Part shown: positions 1 to 9,263 of the stretch, in pieces
How positions within the stretch are numbered: position 1 is the first letter of the stretch
Layout: each line of letters begins with the position of its first letter
Source of the DNA: Acanthaster planci
Lineage: Eukaryota; Echinodermata; Asteroidea; Valvatida; Acanthasteridae
NCBI RefSeq assembly: GCF_001949145.1
Contig: NW_019091373.1
Location: forward strand, 8,460 to 70,459
Direction: 5' to 3'
DNA length: 62,000 bases
The notes under the pieces: generated by a model
Told to the model about the DNA's origin: nothing
Database searches by the model: none
What the model saw: the letters and a program-made list of their open reading frames with translations, nothing else
Made by a program: the position numbers and the translations under genes

Positions 1-240
1 CGTAGCGGCGCAAGATGGGTAATTCGGCCATAAAGGTGTTATCACCATGGGCGCTATTCGAGTGTGAACGTTAATGTGTGTGCGTGCCTGTCGCAGCGCC
101 TGCGCATTAACAGGCACTGCGCAGGCGTAGTCCAACCAGAATGGCGCCCAAGTGACAATGTTTTACACGTATTCATGGTGAAGTTTTCCATCTTGCGCCG
201 CTACTCGGCGCTGTACGATCTTTGGTTATGGCGTCTAATC
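1..240. mobile_element. Foldback/MITE-like element cut by the left edge
   Basis: Bases 2-18 (gtagcggcgcaagatgg) are the exact reverse complement of 188-204. A central 10-bp inverted repeat (97-106 with 118-127, CGCCTGCGCA) lies between them. The right end continues as tcggcgctgtacgatctttgg, which matches both ends of the element at 15835-16494, so this copy probably extends left of the window. No transposase is encoded. Confidence 0.65.
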
Positions 241-694
241 GGATTAGTCTTATAAAAGTTTTGTTTAACTCATCGCCAAGATCAACTTTAATTTGAGGCA
301 AAGAAGAACTTGAAGTAGTTTAAGAAAATAAAATTAGCTCTGCCTGCAGGCTTTGTCTGAAGGCAACTCAAGAGCATATCATTTTGATACAAGTAAATTC
401 ATCATTTGCGAGATTCATATTCGTCACTGTCACTGTCTGACTCTGTAGTCCACAACGGCGGTTGCTTAATGTTTCTTTAAATATATTCCATATCAGTCGC
501 TATCACATCAAAAGATTCAATCAGTGAACTCACAAGCTTGTCCTACGATAGGTATTTTTTGCAGATAGCAAGCATATTGTATCTTGTACAAGATGTTCAG
601 TTAGCTATGAATGGTAAACTGAACCTTTTCACAAGATGCTTAACTTAAGTATATCTTATGATCATTGTCAAAGATTGGCCCAAGGGAATTTAAA
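241..694. other. 3' flank of TMEM26-like copy A
   Basis: AT-rich sequence downstream of the stop codon of copy A, probably 3' UTR and beyond. I see no gene, RNA or repeat that I can name. Confidence 0.5.
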
Positions 695-1645
695 TCAGTC
701 ATCATCGAGGGCAAAGGTCACTGTGTGATGTGAATGTCCATCGGTGTCGTTTGCATCCACTTTCGGTCCCCCGTTCATCTTACGATTCCTCATCGATCCA
801 TCGGGCGACCTGTTTCCTACTCTCAGGTCGTTCAACTCAGCCTGGGTTGTTACGATGCCGTTGGGTGGATGTGGTACGGTGTCATCACCGCTGCTGTGAT
901 TGGTCAGTTGTGATCTTTGGATGTGGCCATTTGGCACAATGCTACCGGATATGACCGCCATTGCCACGTCGCCAACAGAGTTCAACTCGTCAACATGTGG
1001 TGCAGCGTCCTTATCTTCCCCACCAGCAGAATGAGAAAGCCTCCGGCGGATACGCAGGCTCTTCTCGTGCGTCTTGTTGGTTTCCGACAAGACCACAGAT
1101 AAACGGTAAAACTGCAAGAAGAGCAGCAACGCGTTCTTACAGGTGAAGAAGACCGTGGACTGGTCGAAGATACCGAGACCGAAGATGAGATACAGGCGTA
1201 CTACGAGGTACGGGCCGTCTTGGATGGCTAAGGAAGTGACCAAGGCCCAGAGTTCTGTACCGCACAGAAACACGGACACTTTCTTGGAGTGCTTGTAACG
1301 CCGCTTGTTTAACTCTTCCTCCTCTGACTTGTAGACTTTTGCGGCCACCCGTCGCTTGCGGGCCTTGGTGGCTGTCAGGCCCAGGGTAAACTGCATCAGG
1401 CTCCACGTCCACACTACCAGGATGGCGTAGAAGATGCTCAGGCTACAGGCGATCTTCTCCAGGCGGAGCGTCTCTGAGGAGAACTCTAGCATGTCTGCGG
1501 CCATGCCGATGTAGACCAGTAGGAGTTGAGAGAGCTGGTCACGGGTTAACTGACCCTTGGGTAGTAGCCATCTGCCCAAGATTAGGATGAGCATCAGAGT
1601 TTGCTGTATGGTCGTCGAGAAATTTGAGCGTAAGTTGTAAACGTC
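695..1645 (-). CDS. TMEM26: TMEM26-like copy A, coding exon 3 and stop
   Basis: 316 codons plus stop, starting DVYNLRSNFS after the acceptor. It carries the five C-terminal membrane helices and the most conserved family block (GRWLLPKGQLTRDQLSQ). A basic loop (KARKRRVAAKVYKSEEEE) separates helices 6 and 7. After the last helix comes a Ser/Asn/Asp/His-rich tail of about 120 residues. Shorter open frames on the plus strand over this exon are shadows. No convincing polyadenylation signal was found within 300 bases downstream. Confidence 0.93.
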   Translation of the reverse strand, partial: DVYNLRSNFSTTIQQTLMLILILGRWLLPKGQLTRDQLSQLLLVYIGMAADMLEFSSETLRLEKIACSLSIFYAILVVWTWSLMQFTLGLTATKARKRRVAAKVYKSEEEELNKRRYKHSKKVSVFLCGTELWALVTSLAIQDGPYLVVRLYLIFGLGIFDQSTVFFTCKNALLLFLQFYRLSVVLSETNKTHEKSLRIRRRLSHSAGGEDKDAAPHVDELNSVGDVAMAVISGSIVPNGHIQRSQLTNHSSGDDTVPHPPNGIVTTQAELNDLRVGNRSPDGSMRNRKMNGGPKVDANDTDGHSHHTVTFALDDD

Positions 1646-4600
1646 CTGTGTAGAAAAAGAGACGGTGGCCATCAAAAAAATTACGTAACCTAAACGCAGT
1701 TGAGATTGCTGTCTGGGGTTAGGGTTCCAATCCAGCTACGTCTCCAGGCAAGTCACTTTAATTGCATCTTTACACCAAAAAACATGAATGAGTACCAACA
1801 TTGTTAAGGAAGAAAGTTCGATGTACAAGTACTCAATCGAAGTCCTTCCTCAGTTGTTTCATGCAAAGGAAACCGGGGATATTGCAAGCCTGAAAAGTCA
1901 TCTTATAGCTTCCACTATAGCCTTCAATTTTTACAAGTTCCAGGGGCGCAGTGAAGGAATTATCTTTGGGGGTGTGCCAGAGTTAATTTGCCGACTTGTA
2001 ATTTATTCGCTAACCTCGTGTAAAATAACATGGGAATAAGACTTTAGTAGTACGCTAGATTTCAAACTTTAGGGGAAACGCCGATGGCCAACGTATATCG
2101 TTTAGCTACCAAGTTTGGATTCATTTCCTGACAGACGCTCTGTTTGCCGACTGGAATTAATTACAGGGGATGGTGCCGCACCCCCAGTCGCTACGCCCCT
2201 GTTCACTACCACCTTACAGGAGCTTATAAACGTAATTTTTTTTCCACATGAGATTAGGGGAGGGTTAGGTGGCACGGCTGACCATCCCCTTTTTATTGAC
2301 GAGTTTGTTTGTTTTCTTCATATGGTTTCAAACCACAACAAAAGCTTCCCTTCAAGTCAGAGAAATTTTAATGTGGTTGAACGAACTCCATGCAAATTTA
2401 GTAGCGTCATTTAATATTATAAATCGCGGTTTGTTATTCGTGGCTCATAACCTCATTTGTGCTGACTGTATTACGGTAGGCACGCCCATTCGGAATATTT
2501 TGTGGTTATTATATCATAATGTTCACACCACATCAAAATTTGTGTAAATGATTTATGTCGTCAAAATTTTACCCATTTAATACGACACTTTTTCATTTTA
2601 TTATTTTGAATGTATTTACGCCGTCCTTCTGATTACATATATTTCCCGGCACCCAAACGCTCTGTTAGGATGTTTATTAAAATTTAGACTGAATTAAAAT
2701 GACTAAACTTACTGCCTGAGCAATGATGTTTTCATGTCTGTAGAAATTAATTCATTGTATTCACTGGACACTGTACCTCCTACACTGTAGATAGGTATTT
2801 AGCTCGTTGAATGAAAAAAATGAAAAGATAGAGAGAAAAAGGCTATTTTTTGGAGGGGGGATTTCTTTCCCTCCCTTATTCCCTCCTTCGTACCAAGTTT
2901 AGCCTCATTCCTAGTTAAGTCCAAGAAGGATTAATAAAGCGATATACAGTTTTAGCCTCTGCCCAGAACCCCTCCCCTCACAACAACGAAATAAAAAAGA
3001 AGAAAATCATTTTGTTCTTTTTCCGCCTTGTGTTAAATTTAAGCACCACACCAGAGCCAAGGTGTCACCCGAGCCAAGGTTGTCAGGTCTCACAACAGAG
3101 CAGTCGATAATTGGAACTGTGTCAATGTGCATGCACGCATTTGAAATCATCATACATACATTAATTCTTACCACATCTTCTTGATTCAACACGACGGCTG
3201 CTTTCTGTGTGAAGTTGGTTTCGTCGAAGCAGCCGTAATCTTCAAGCCTGGTGACACAGCGCTCCGTACCCAGCTGGTCCTGTAAGTTCAGTCTGAAGTT
3301 AAGCATGGCAATCTCCAAGATCCACACCACTGGAATGACCATCGTTAGATAGATGAAGACCGACGGCACAAACCTTCCGGGTAAAAAGCACATGTTCATT
3401 TTATGCTGATGTGGCATTTCCTGGGAAGGGCATTCTTAACACGCTTGAAATCAGACTTCAGTGATCAGTTGGGGCATTCGACAAAGTGTTGATCGCTCTA
3501 TGGGCCAGTATTTTCTTTTGGGCTGGAACCCCCTGCCCTTTGTGAGAGGGGGGACGAGAGAGTCAGCAAGGGTCATGTCCTCCCCCCCCCCCGAAAATGG
3601 TGCATTTTTTATATGAATAACAAAATAAAAACGATTTGGGGTCTGTTTCATGTCCCTTCTAAACGCGTGCCCGCCCTAAAATGTCGCCTTATCCCTCGGA
3701 AAAAGAAAAACACGAAAAAGAAAACCAGCCCCCCCCCCATTTTGTTCAGGATCCGCCCCTGCGGCCTCATGTTTGTGCTTTTCGCTCATAAACGAATGCC
3801 GTTCCTTGCGCATGACTATGTGCCTGCACCCAGGGACGTAGGCTGCCATGTTCTTGGTCCCATCGTCTTTATGCTGACGCTAGTGAGAATTTCGACCAAC
3901 AGCCAACAGACCCTTATGAATAGTTATGTGGACAAGCCTTTCTGTTGTTAGTAATGGGCTATCCAGTGACTATGGTTGTTCTTATGGTGCGACATAGGTC
4001 GACATAAGTTGACATATTAGTTAGCGTAGCGGTTCTTTCCTCGCCTTTCACCAATGAGGCCCGGGCTCAGACCTTGCTCACAAGAAACCATTTTTATTAG
4101 GTTTTATCTTATTCACTGTAATCAGTCAAGTGGGTTGGTGCCAGACTATTTTGGGTTCCATGCCTCTTTTCCATTTTTTTAACATTTTGCTTAAAACATT
4201 CAGATATAATAAATCACAGATTTCAAATTATTCAACTCTATAATGAATTTTCATTTCATTGCTTTCATTTTATTCGTAGGTTTCCAAAACAAAGAAGTTC
4301 ATCTCGCTTTCAATTCAGTATGACCGACTTGCAAATAAGAATTCACTTAGCCCACATCATTGCAGACAGGGGTGTATTCTTCATGGTTATAGTCAAAGGG
4401 AAGGGATAGGACAGGGAAACTAGCAGTAATGCTCATTAAAAAAGGGATTTCAGCCCCCTTTTGTTGCCAATCTCGATTTTTGAATTTGATAAGGGTTGGC
4501 TCATCAGAACACTGTAATGTACCAACACGAACTATAGGATAAAACAAACAAAAAGGATCCAAAATTAGAAGGTTAAAAAAGCTTTAAATCTGTACCATTT

Positions 4601-4786
4601 CCACTCGCCCTTTTCGTTCAGTTTGTAGGTAAGTATCATCTCAAACATGGACAGCACGGCAGCGACAGCGATAAACCAATACATGGAGACCTGGGTGGTG
4701 TAGACCGCAGCGAACACGCTGACCAGCCCGTGGAAGAGGAAGACCAGCCTCACCATAGAGGCTTTCAAGGCCTTGCCGCGATTCAT
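695..4786 (-). CDS. TMEM26: TMEM26-like membrane protein, copy A (gene span, 3 coding exons)
   Basis: Joining 4786-4596, 3373-3172 and 1645-695 on the minus strand gives an open frame of 447 residues plus stop; human TMEM26 is about 370. The family signature is clear: GRWLLPKGQLTRDQLSQLLL at about residues 155-174, then YIGMAADMLEF, QDGPYLVVRLYL and FFTCKNALLLFLQFYRL. About eight hydrophobic segments are visible, as expected for TMEM26. The loop after the third has an NFT N-glycosylation sequon. Vertebrate TMEM26 is a multi-pass membrane protein of poorly defined biochemistry, known mainly as a beige-fat surface marker, so no reaction is assigned. The tail after the last membrane segment is long (about 120 residues), polar and probably cytosolic. 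It ends in a His-rich stretch and an acidic DDD. Both introns have GT..AG ends, in phases 2 and 0. Copy B lies head to head 4.3 kb away. Confidence 0.92.
1646..3171 (-). other. Intron 2 of TMEM26-like copy A
   Basis: 1526-base intron with GT at 3171-3170 and a strong acceptor (ttttctacacag) ending at 1646. AT-rich; I see no gene or RNA in it. The plus-strand open frames at 1788-2547 show no known motif. Confidence 0.8.
3172..3373 (-). CDS. TMEM26: TMEM26-like copy A, coding exon 2
   Basis: Begins with the G that completes the split Trp codon, then reads FVPSVFIYLTMVIPVVWILE (third membrane helix), followed by a polar loop with Cys residues and the NFT sequon. The donor is gtaaga after QEDV, phase 0. 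The match to copy B exon 2 (FFPLVLIYLATVLPVVWILE) fixes the acceptor at 3375-3374, although its pyrimidine tract (tttttacccggaag) is modest. Confidence 0.9.
3374..4595 (-). other. Intron 1 of TMEM26-like copy A
   Basis: 1222-base intron, GT at 4595-4594 and AG at 3375-3374. It contains a truncated SINE head near 4021-4075 (antisense to the gene) and a C11 run at 3582-3592. I see no other coding sequence; the open frames here lack recognisable motifs. Confidence 0.8.
4021..4075 (+). mobile_element. Truncated tRNA-derived SINE head
   Basis: TTAGCGTAGCGG through TTCTTTCCTCGCCTTTCACC matches the promoter head of the SINE at 23700-23910 (read on the minus strand) with one mismatch over 32 bases. 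The pol III A box TAGCGTAGCGG (4022-4032) is a full consensus match. The B-box position is degraded. It lies in intron 1 of copy A. Confidence 0.65.
4596..4786 (-). CDS. TMEM26: TMEM26-like copy A, coding exon 1
   Basis: Encodes MNRGKALKASMVRLVFLFHG and on to GEWKW: two hydrophobic helices and the conserved WKW end that matches YKW in vertebrate TMEM26. The ATG at 4786 is the first ATG after an in-frame TAA. The open frame runs up to a GTG at 4822, but no upstream ATG exists. An A at -3 suits initiation. The donor is gtacag, read from 4595 downward. It splits the last Trp codon (phase 2), exactly as in copy B. Confidence 0.9.
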
Positions 4787-6025
4787 TTTGTTTGCCCGAC
4801 AAGAGAAGGCTGGGCTCGCCACCAGTGGACGGTGATGATTCTTTTATTTTATGTTGCCTGGGTGATAAGACTGGAAAATAGAGCTCAAATTGCCGGTCAA
4901 GGCTTCATATAGTCCACACTGTTGCGTTCAATTAAAAAAAACATCTGTTTTTGTGGTTGGAAGTTATTGTTTGTTGAAATAATTACTCATATCTTGAGAT
5001 GAAAACTCGCTTTCATTCATCCACATTCACGGATTCAAAAGGGTTTTCTGAACTGCGTTCTTCCAAGCGTGTTGTAGTAATTCCTTGGATATAATGATAC
5101 CATCAATGTAGAAGATGAACCCACGGTTTTCTCCCTCCAACAGTAGGTTTCGAATTCATCGTCAACAGATCGTTTGCCTCACCAGGTTGGAGTCAAAATT
5201 CGTTAACGTCAAGTCAGGCATTTCCATGCTCAGGCATGTCATGGAGATGTCTCCACGAGCATAGTTGATTCATTGGCTGCGGTGCACAAAGGAATGATTA
5301 CCATTAACATTTTAGCGTTAACTATGCCTTAAATTGCAATTATGCGGCAACATTTTCAAGATGAATATCCAATTCAGGTTAGTAATATACGATATATGTA
5401 GAGTGACTCGTCGAATGAAGAAAAATTAATACTTATGGTAAGGCTTGGGGTGTTTTTGTAAGATCATGCATTGGTTTGCCCAAAGATAGACAAACTGTCT
5501 GTTGTCTGCTTAATCCTTAAAATTTATCCTTAAAATAATGTGAACTAATTACAAGTTATCATTTATGCCACCGTGGATGTATATGCACAGCTTTAACTGA
5601 TTCGTCCGATTATTTTTGTTTGCACTAGCTCGCTATGCGAGTGTGCGCGCATCATTTGGTATCCCAACCATTAGTTTCGCTGCGTTTGATTGCTCTGTTC
5701 CATTTCTGATGCAGTAAGAAATTAATTTGTCAACTCTCGCAGCCTTTGAAATAAACAAACAGTAATCTCTGGAGAAGCAGAAAAGCTGTACACTTCTTTA
5801 AGACACTCCTGACATGTTTTGAACAGATCAGTGGTGGAAACTGTTGACACTTTTACATTTGACTTACCGTCAGTGGCTCAAAATGATGGATGATCTAAGG
5901 AGTGCGTTTTGCACAGAGAGTGACTTCAGCGCTTTCTGTGTACGGCAACTAGTCTTCACTCGAAGGAAGCAGCGGAGAATCTGACACCACATCACGGCTG
6001 GCCCAGCTATCAATATTCGCCTCGT

Positions 6026-6039
6026 GGTGATCGATCACC
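6026..6039. repeat. Perfect 14-bp palindrome GGTGATCGATCACC
   Basis: A self-complementary 14-mer in the divergent intergenic region, with partly symmetrical flanks (CTCG on the left, GAGG on the right). It could be a dimeric protein-binding site. Chance is not excluded. Confidence 0.6.
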
Positions 6040-6549
6040 GAGGTGTGAAATTCATTATGGGCTGCTTGCATATGACTGTGTTGCTTGACGTTTTCTTAAT
6101 AGAATGGAGATTTGTGCAACAACGCTCATCATAAAAAAAATGTAGTTGCCCCACATTCTCAGCTGTTTATTTTTATTTGCCATAGACCTAGTCATAAAAG
6201 GTCTGATTTTGATCGAGGGTGCGTGTTTGTCAAATATTACTTGAGTCGTCCTGAAACAACCGAGGTTAACAACAAATTAGTGTTTTTTTTTTATAAAAGA
6301 TAGTTATTTCAGAGTACACAATTCAACAAATTTAGTTAATTTTTTTAAACCATTGCAACACATTTTATTTATCGGTCTTATTGCCCCTGATTTGGATATC
6401 AAAAATGACTGTTTGTGCACAAGCGAAATAATGAAATATATAAATGATTCTAAATTTGTACAAAAGGTAGATGCAGTTTTCATATGGCCGTAGATACACT
6501 GTGAGTTCCTTCGTGCCTGCAAGCACTACAGTCACTCTAAAAAAAATTA

Positions 6550-6750
6550 TCGGGGAAAGTTGGCATTGGGCGTTGGCGCCAAGATGCAGCTGAACAAACG
6601 CCGTGACTCACGGCGGAGGATGGACGCTGCGCAACGCCCAAGACCTTTCGCGCCCCTGTCGCGCGGCGTACTGCCAGTGGATGGCTGCCTCTCAAGGATT
6701 TTATGGGGCCATGCGAGGCGTGCGATACAGAAGCGAGCCACTGGCTAACT
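6550..6750. promoter_or_regulatory. CpG-rich block, possible shared regulatory element
   Basis: About 200 bases of clearly higher GC and CpG content than the AT-rich surroundings. It contains GCCGTGACTCACGGC, an AP-1 type TGACTCA (6604-6610) inside a 7-bp inverted repeat. It lies 1.8 kb from the start of copy A and 2.3 kb from that of copy B. Open frames on both strands (62-64 codons) are most simply a by-product of base composition. Function is inferred only; it may instead be an old repeat. Confidence 0.25.
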
Positions 6751-8394
6751 CCATTTCAGCCAAAAGAGTGTGAATTCATTTGGAGATTTTAGTGTATGGG
6801 GAAATTATATATAGGCCTATAGTTTGTTTTTTAAGACACTTGTGTTGTCGTGCTATTAATGGAACACTGTGGTTATTTTTCACCCGTCGTGTAATTTAAC
6901 ATTCAAAATTGAATATTACACATTAATTCAGATACGACTTCCTATATAGCATAGAAATTAGTCAGAAGTTGTACAACTTTTATGTTACATGTTTAAGTTT
7001 GAATGGATGGGTTAATGAAATTGAATGACTCATAAAACTTCAACAACACTTGATAATGCTTCACTATAGCCATCACCGTTCCCCCTTTTAAGGAAAAAGT
7101 GCATTGGGATGCAGGGCTGAAAAACCTCAGTTTTACTTTTGGATAATTACTACGGAGGAATCCGCTGCATCTGATTCAAGAGTACTGTCCCATTTTATCA
7201 TAAAAGACCTACTTGCGGTAATGTGACGACAAAAAAATAGTTCATAGATCAGAGCAGAATTGTACACTTTTATCTTCTTGATGGGTTTTGCATTTTGCGA
7301 TGCCACTGCAACGATTGCCTATATTTTGCCAGATTCGCAAGAGAGGGGGGCAGAGTGAAAGACTGTGATGGGATGACGACTTTAAAAGTTGAACCTGGTT
7401 CCTGATAAAAAGCAAAATCGCAAAGATGAAACTGTCAACAGGCAGAAAAACAAAACTCGGTTACGCGTTAGGCAACACACTTCACATGAAAACATTTTGA
7501 GAACTGAATTAAAAAAAATAGAAATGGACGGTTATGGATATTTTCAGGCGAACCACGAATTTATCAAGGAACACTAGGGACAGACATTTAAGGTGGAAGC
7601 AGTTCATGCAGGGGGCAGAGGAGGGAAGTGGCCCCCGGAGACATGTTTTCAATTTTTTAAGGAATTGAAAGTATTAACACTTCAGAGACAATCTGCTTCC
7701 AACTCAATTTAATGGAGTGAGGATCTCTTTCACGGATTAAAAAAATCCCCCTTTTGCCCACTGTGGACTCAAAACCTGGGTACATAATTGAGCAGAAGGT
7801 ATAATATCGCGTACAAGTGCATTCGATTTTAGTCTGGGAGAAAGAGATATTTTTAATTATTTTTTTGAAAGGGCTGTTGAATTTTCTCATCCCTAAAAGG
7901 CTCTCCAATACCCCAAAAGACCGGGACAAAATTCTAAATGTCTGTAATTTCAAGCCTTGTATCATATGAGAACGTGAAGTCTTGATGTTCGACTCACCAT
8001 TTAATGCATGGTAACGAAATTTCCTACAGGCTAATTATGACTCCAGTCGGACTGTTGTGCATTTTATTTTACGGTTTTCAAGCAACCAGCGACAGCGAAT
8101 ATTCGGTTTGAATGCACTCCACTCCTGTGGCAATTACTCTGTGGATAAATTAATTATGCTAAAAGCTATTTGCACTGTGAAATACACTGAGGCTATCGTG
8201 AAATTATTAAAATCTACCCGAGCGTTAAAGTGCATTTTCATGGAACGATTTCAAATATATTCACAGCGAGATGATGTCACCTTCCGTTTCTACTGTGTAA
8301 TAAAGGTCGTCACACGTTGGTTATGTTGGTAACATTTGGCGATTTTAAAAGTAGAATCCATGAGCCACCACCCCCTCCCCATAAAAAGGCAACG

Positions 8395-8412
8395 TTTTTT
8401 TTGGGGGGGGGG
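8395..8412. repeat. T8G10 homopolymer junction
   Basis: Eight T followed directly by ten G. The same kind of junction occurs at 40755-40771, 47505-47523 and, reversed, 53458-53475. Confidence 0.8.
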
Positions 8413-9060
8413 TTGATGAATGAGAGAAAAGGCGACTTTTTGGGCGAGGGGGGTTCATTTCGCCTCCTTCCCTAAACCAAAAAAGTGTTACATAAAGAAA
8501 TCTCCAATTTCCCCCTTCCCCCGAAAATTGGGTTCTGATTCCCTTTTCCACTGTTACACTGCACCGTAAAGGCATCCTGCAATTTTAATCTGAGCATTTC
8601 GCGGCGAGAACGTCATTCTTTTATGTGAATACGATAGTGCATAATTGACTCATTATCCACGCTTGTATACATTCACTTGAATTTTAATGTCCGTTTCTCC
8701 GGTTACACATCATGATGCGATTAACTTCAGGTGCTCGAGTAGCGTGGGGTCAGGAAGCACGCTGTAGACTTTTGTGGCGGAGTTGTGTACACGGCCGATA
8801 CTGACTGCACAGAGCATTCGTCGGGCTTCTTGCCATCAAGATCCAATCGGGTCACTCATCTTTTTACAAGAGGAGACACCTATCTCATCGAGGAAAACAG
8901 CAAGGTGTTTCTCTAAAGTGAGATATCGATGTTTCTATATGCTTCACTCAGCACGAACTGTAGAAAATATAAGTGCAATAAAACTCCATAAAGCTGAGAC
9001 AAAATTATGCAACACAGGCACAAAATGTCTTTCTAATAGGATCCAGACTGAAATGAGCAC

Positions 9061-9263
9061 ATGAACAGCAACATGCAGCTAAAGAAAGCATTGCGAGCGT
9101 CGGTGGTACGTTTTTGCTACTTGGTGCACGGGGCGACGGGCATCTTTCTCACGGTTTACCTGGAGCAGAACAGTCTCTATTGGTTCATCTCCATCTTGGT
9201 CTTGGTCTACATGATAGAGATGTACGTCACTTTCAGCTTCAAAGAAGACGGCGAGTGGAAGTG
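9061..9263 (+). CDS. TMEM26: TMEM26-like copy B, coding exon 1
   Basis: Starts MNSNMQLKKALRASVVRF. The ATG at 9061 is the first one after an in-frame TGA at 9049-9051; a second Met lies four codons on. The exon ends inside the Trp codon of GEWKW at the strong donor gtatgt (9264). A run of ten G (9275-9284) begins 11 bases into the intron. G runs near donors often support splicing of short introns. Confidence 0.92.

Larger units (their letters stand above)
4787..9060. other. Intergenic DNA between divergent TMEM26-like genes
   Basis: 4.3 kb between the two start codons; it must contain both 5' UTRs and promoters. Visible items are a 14-bp perfect palindrome (6026-6039), a CpG-rich block (about 6550-6750) with an AP-1 type TGACTCA, and a T8G10 junction (8395-8412). 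The small open frames in it match nothing I know. No TATA box could be assigned with confidence. Confidence 0.6.
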
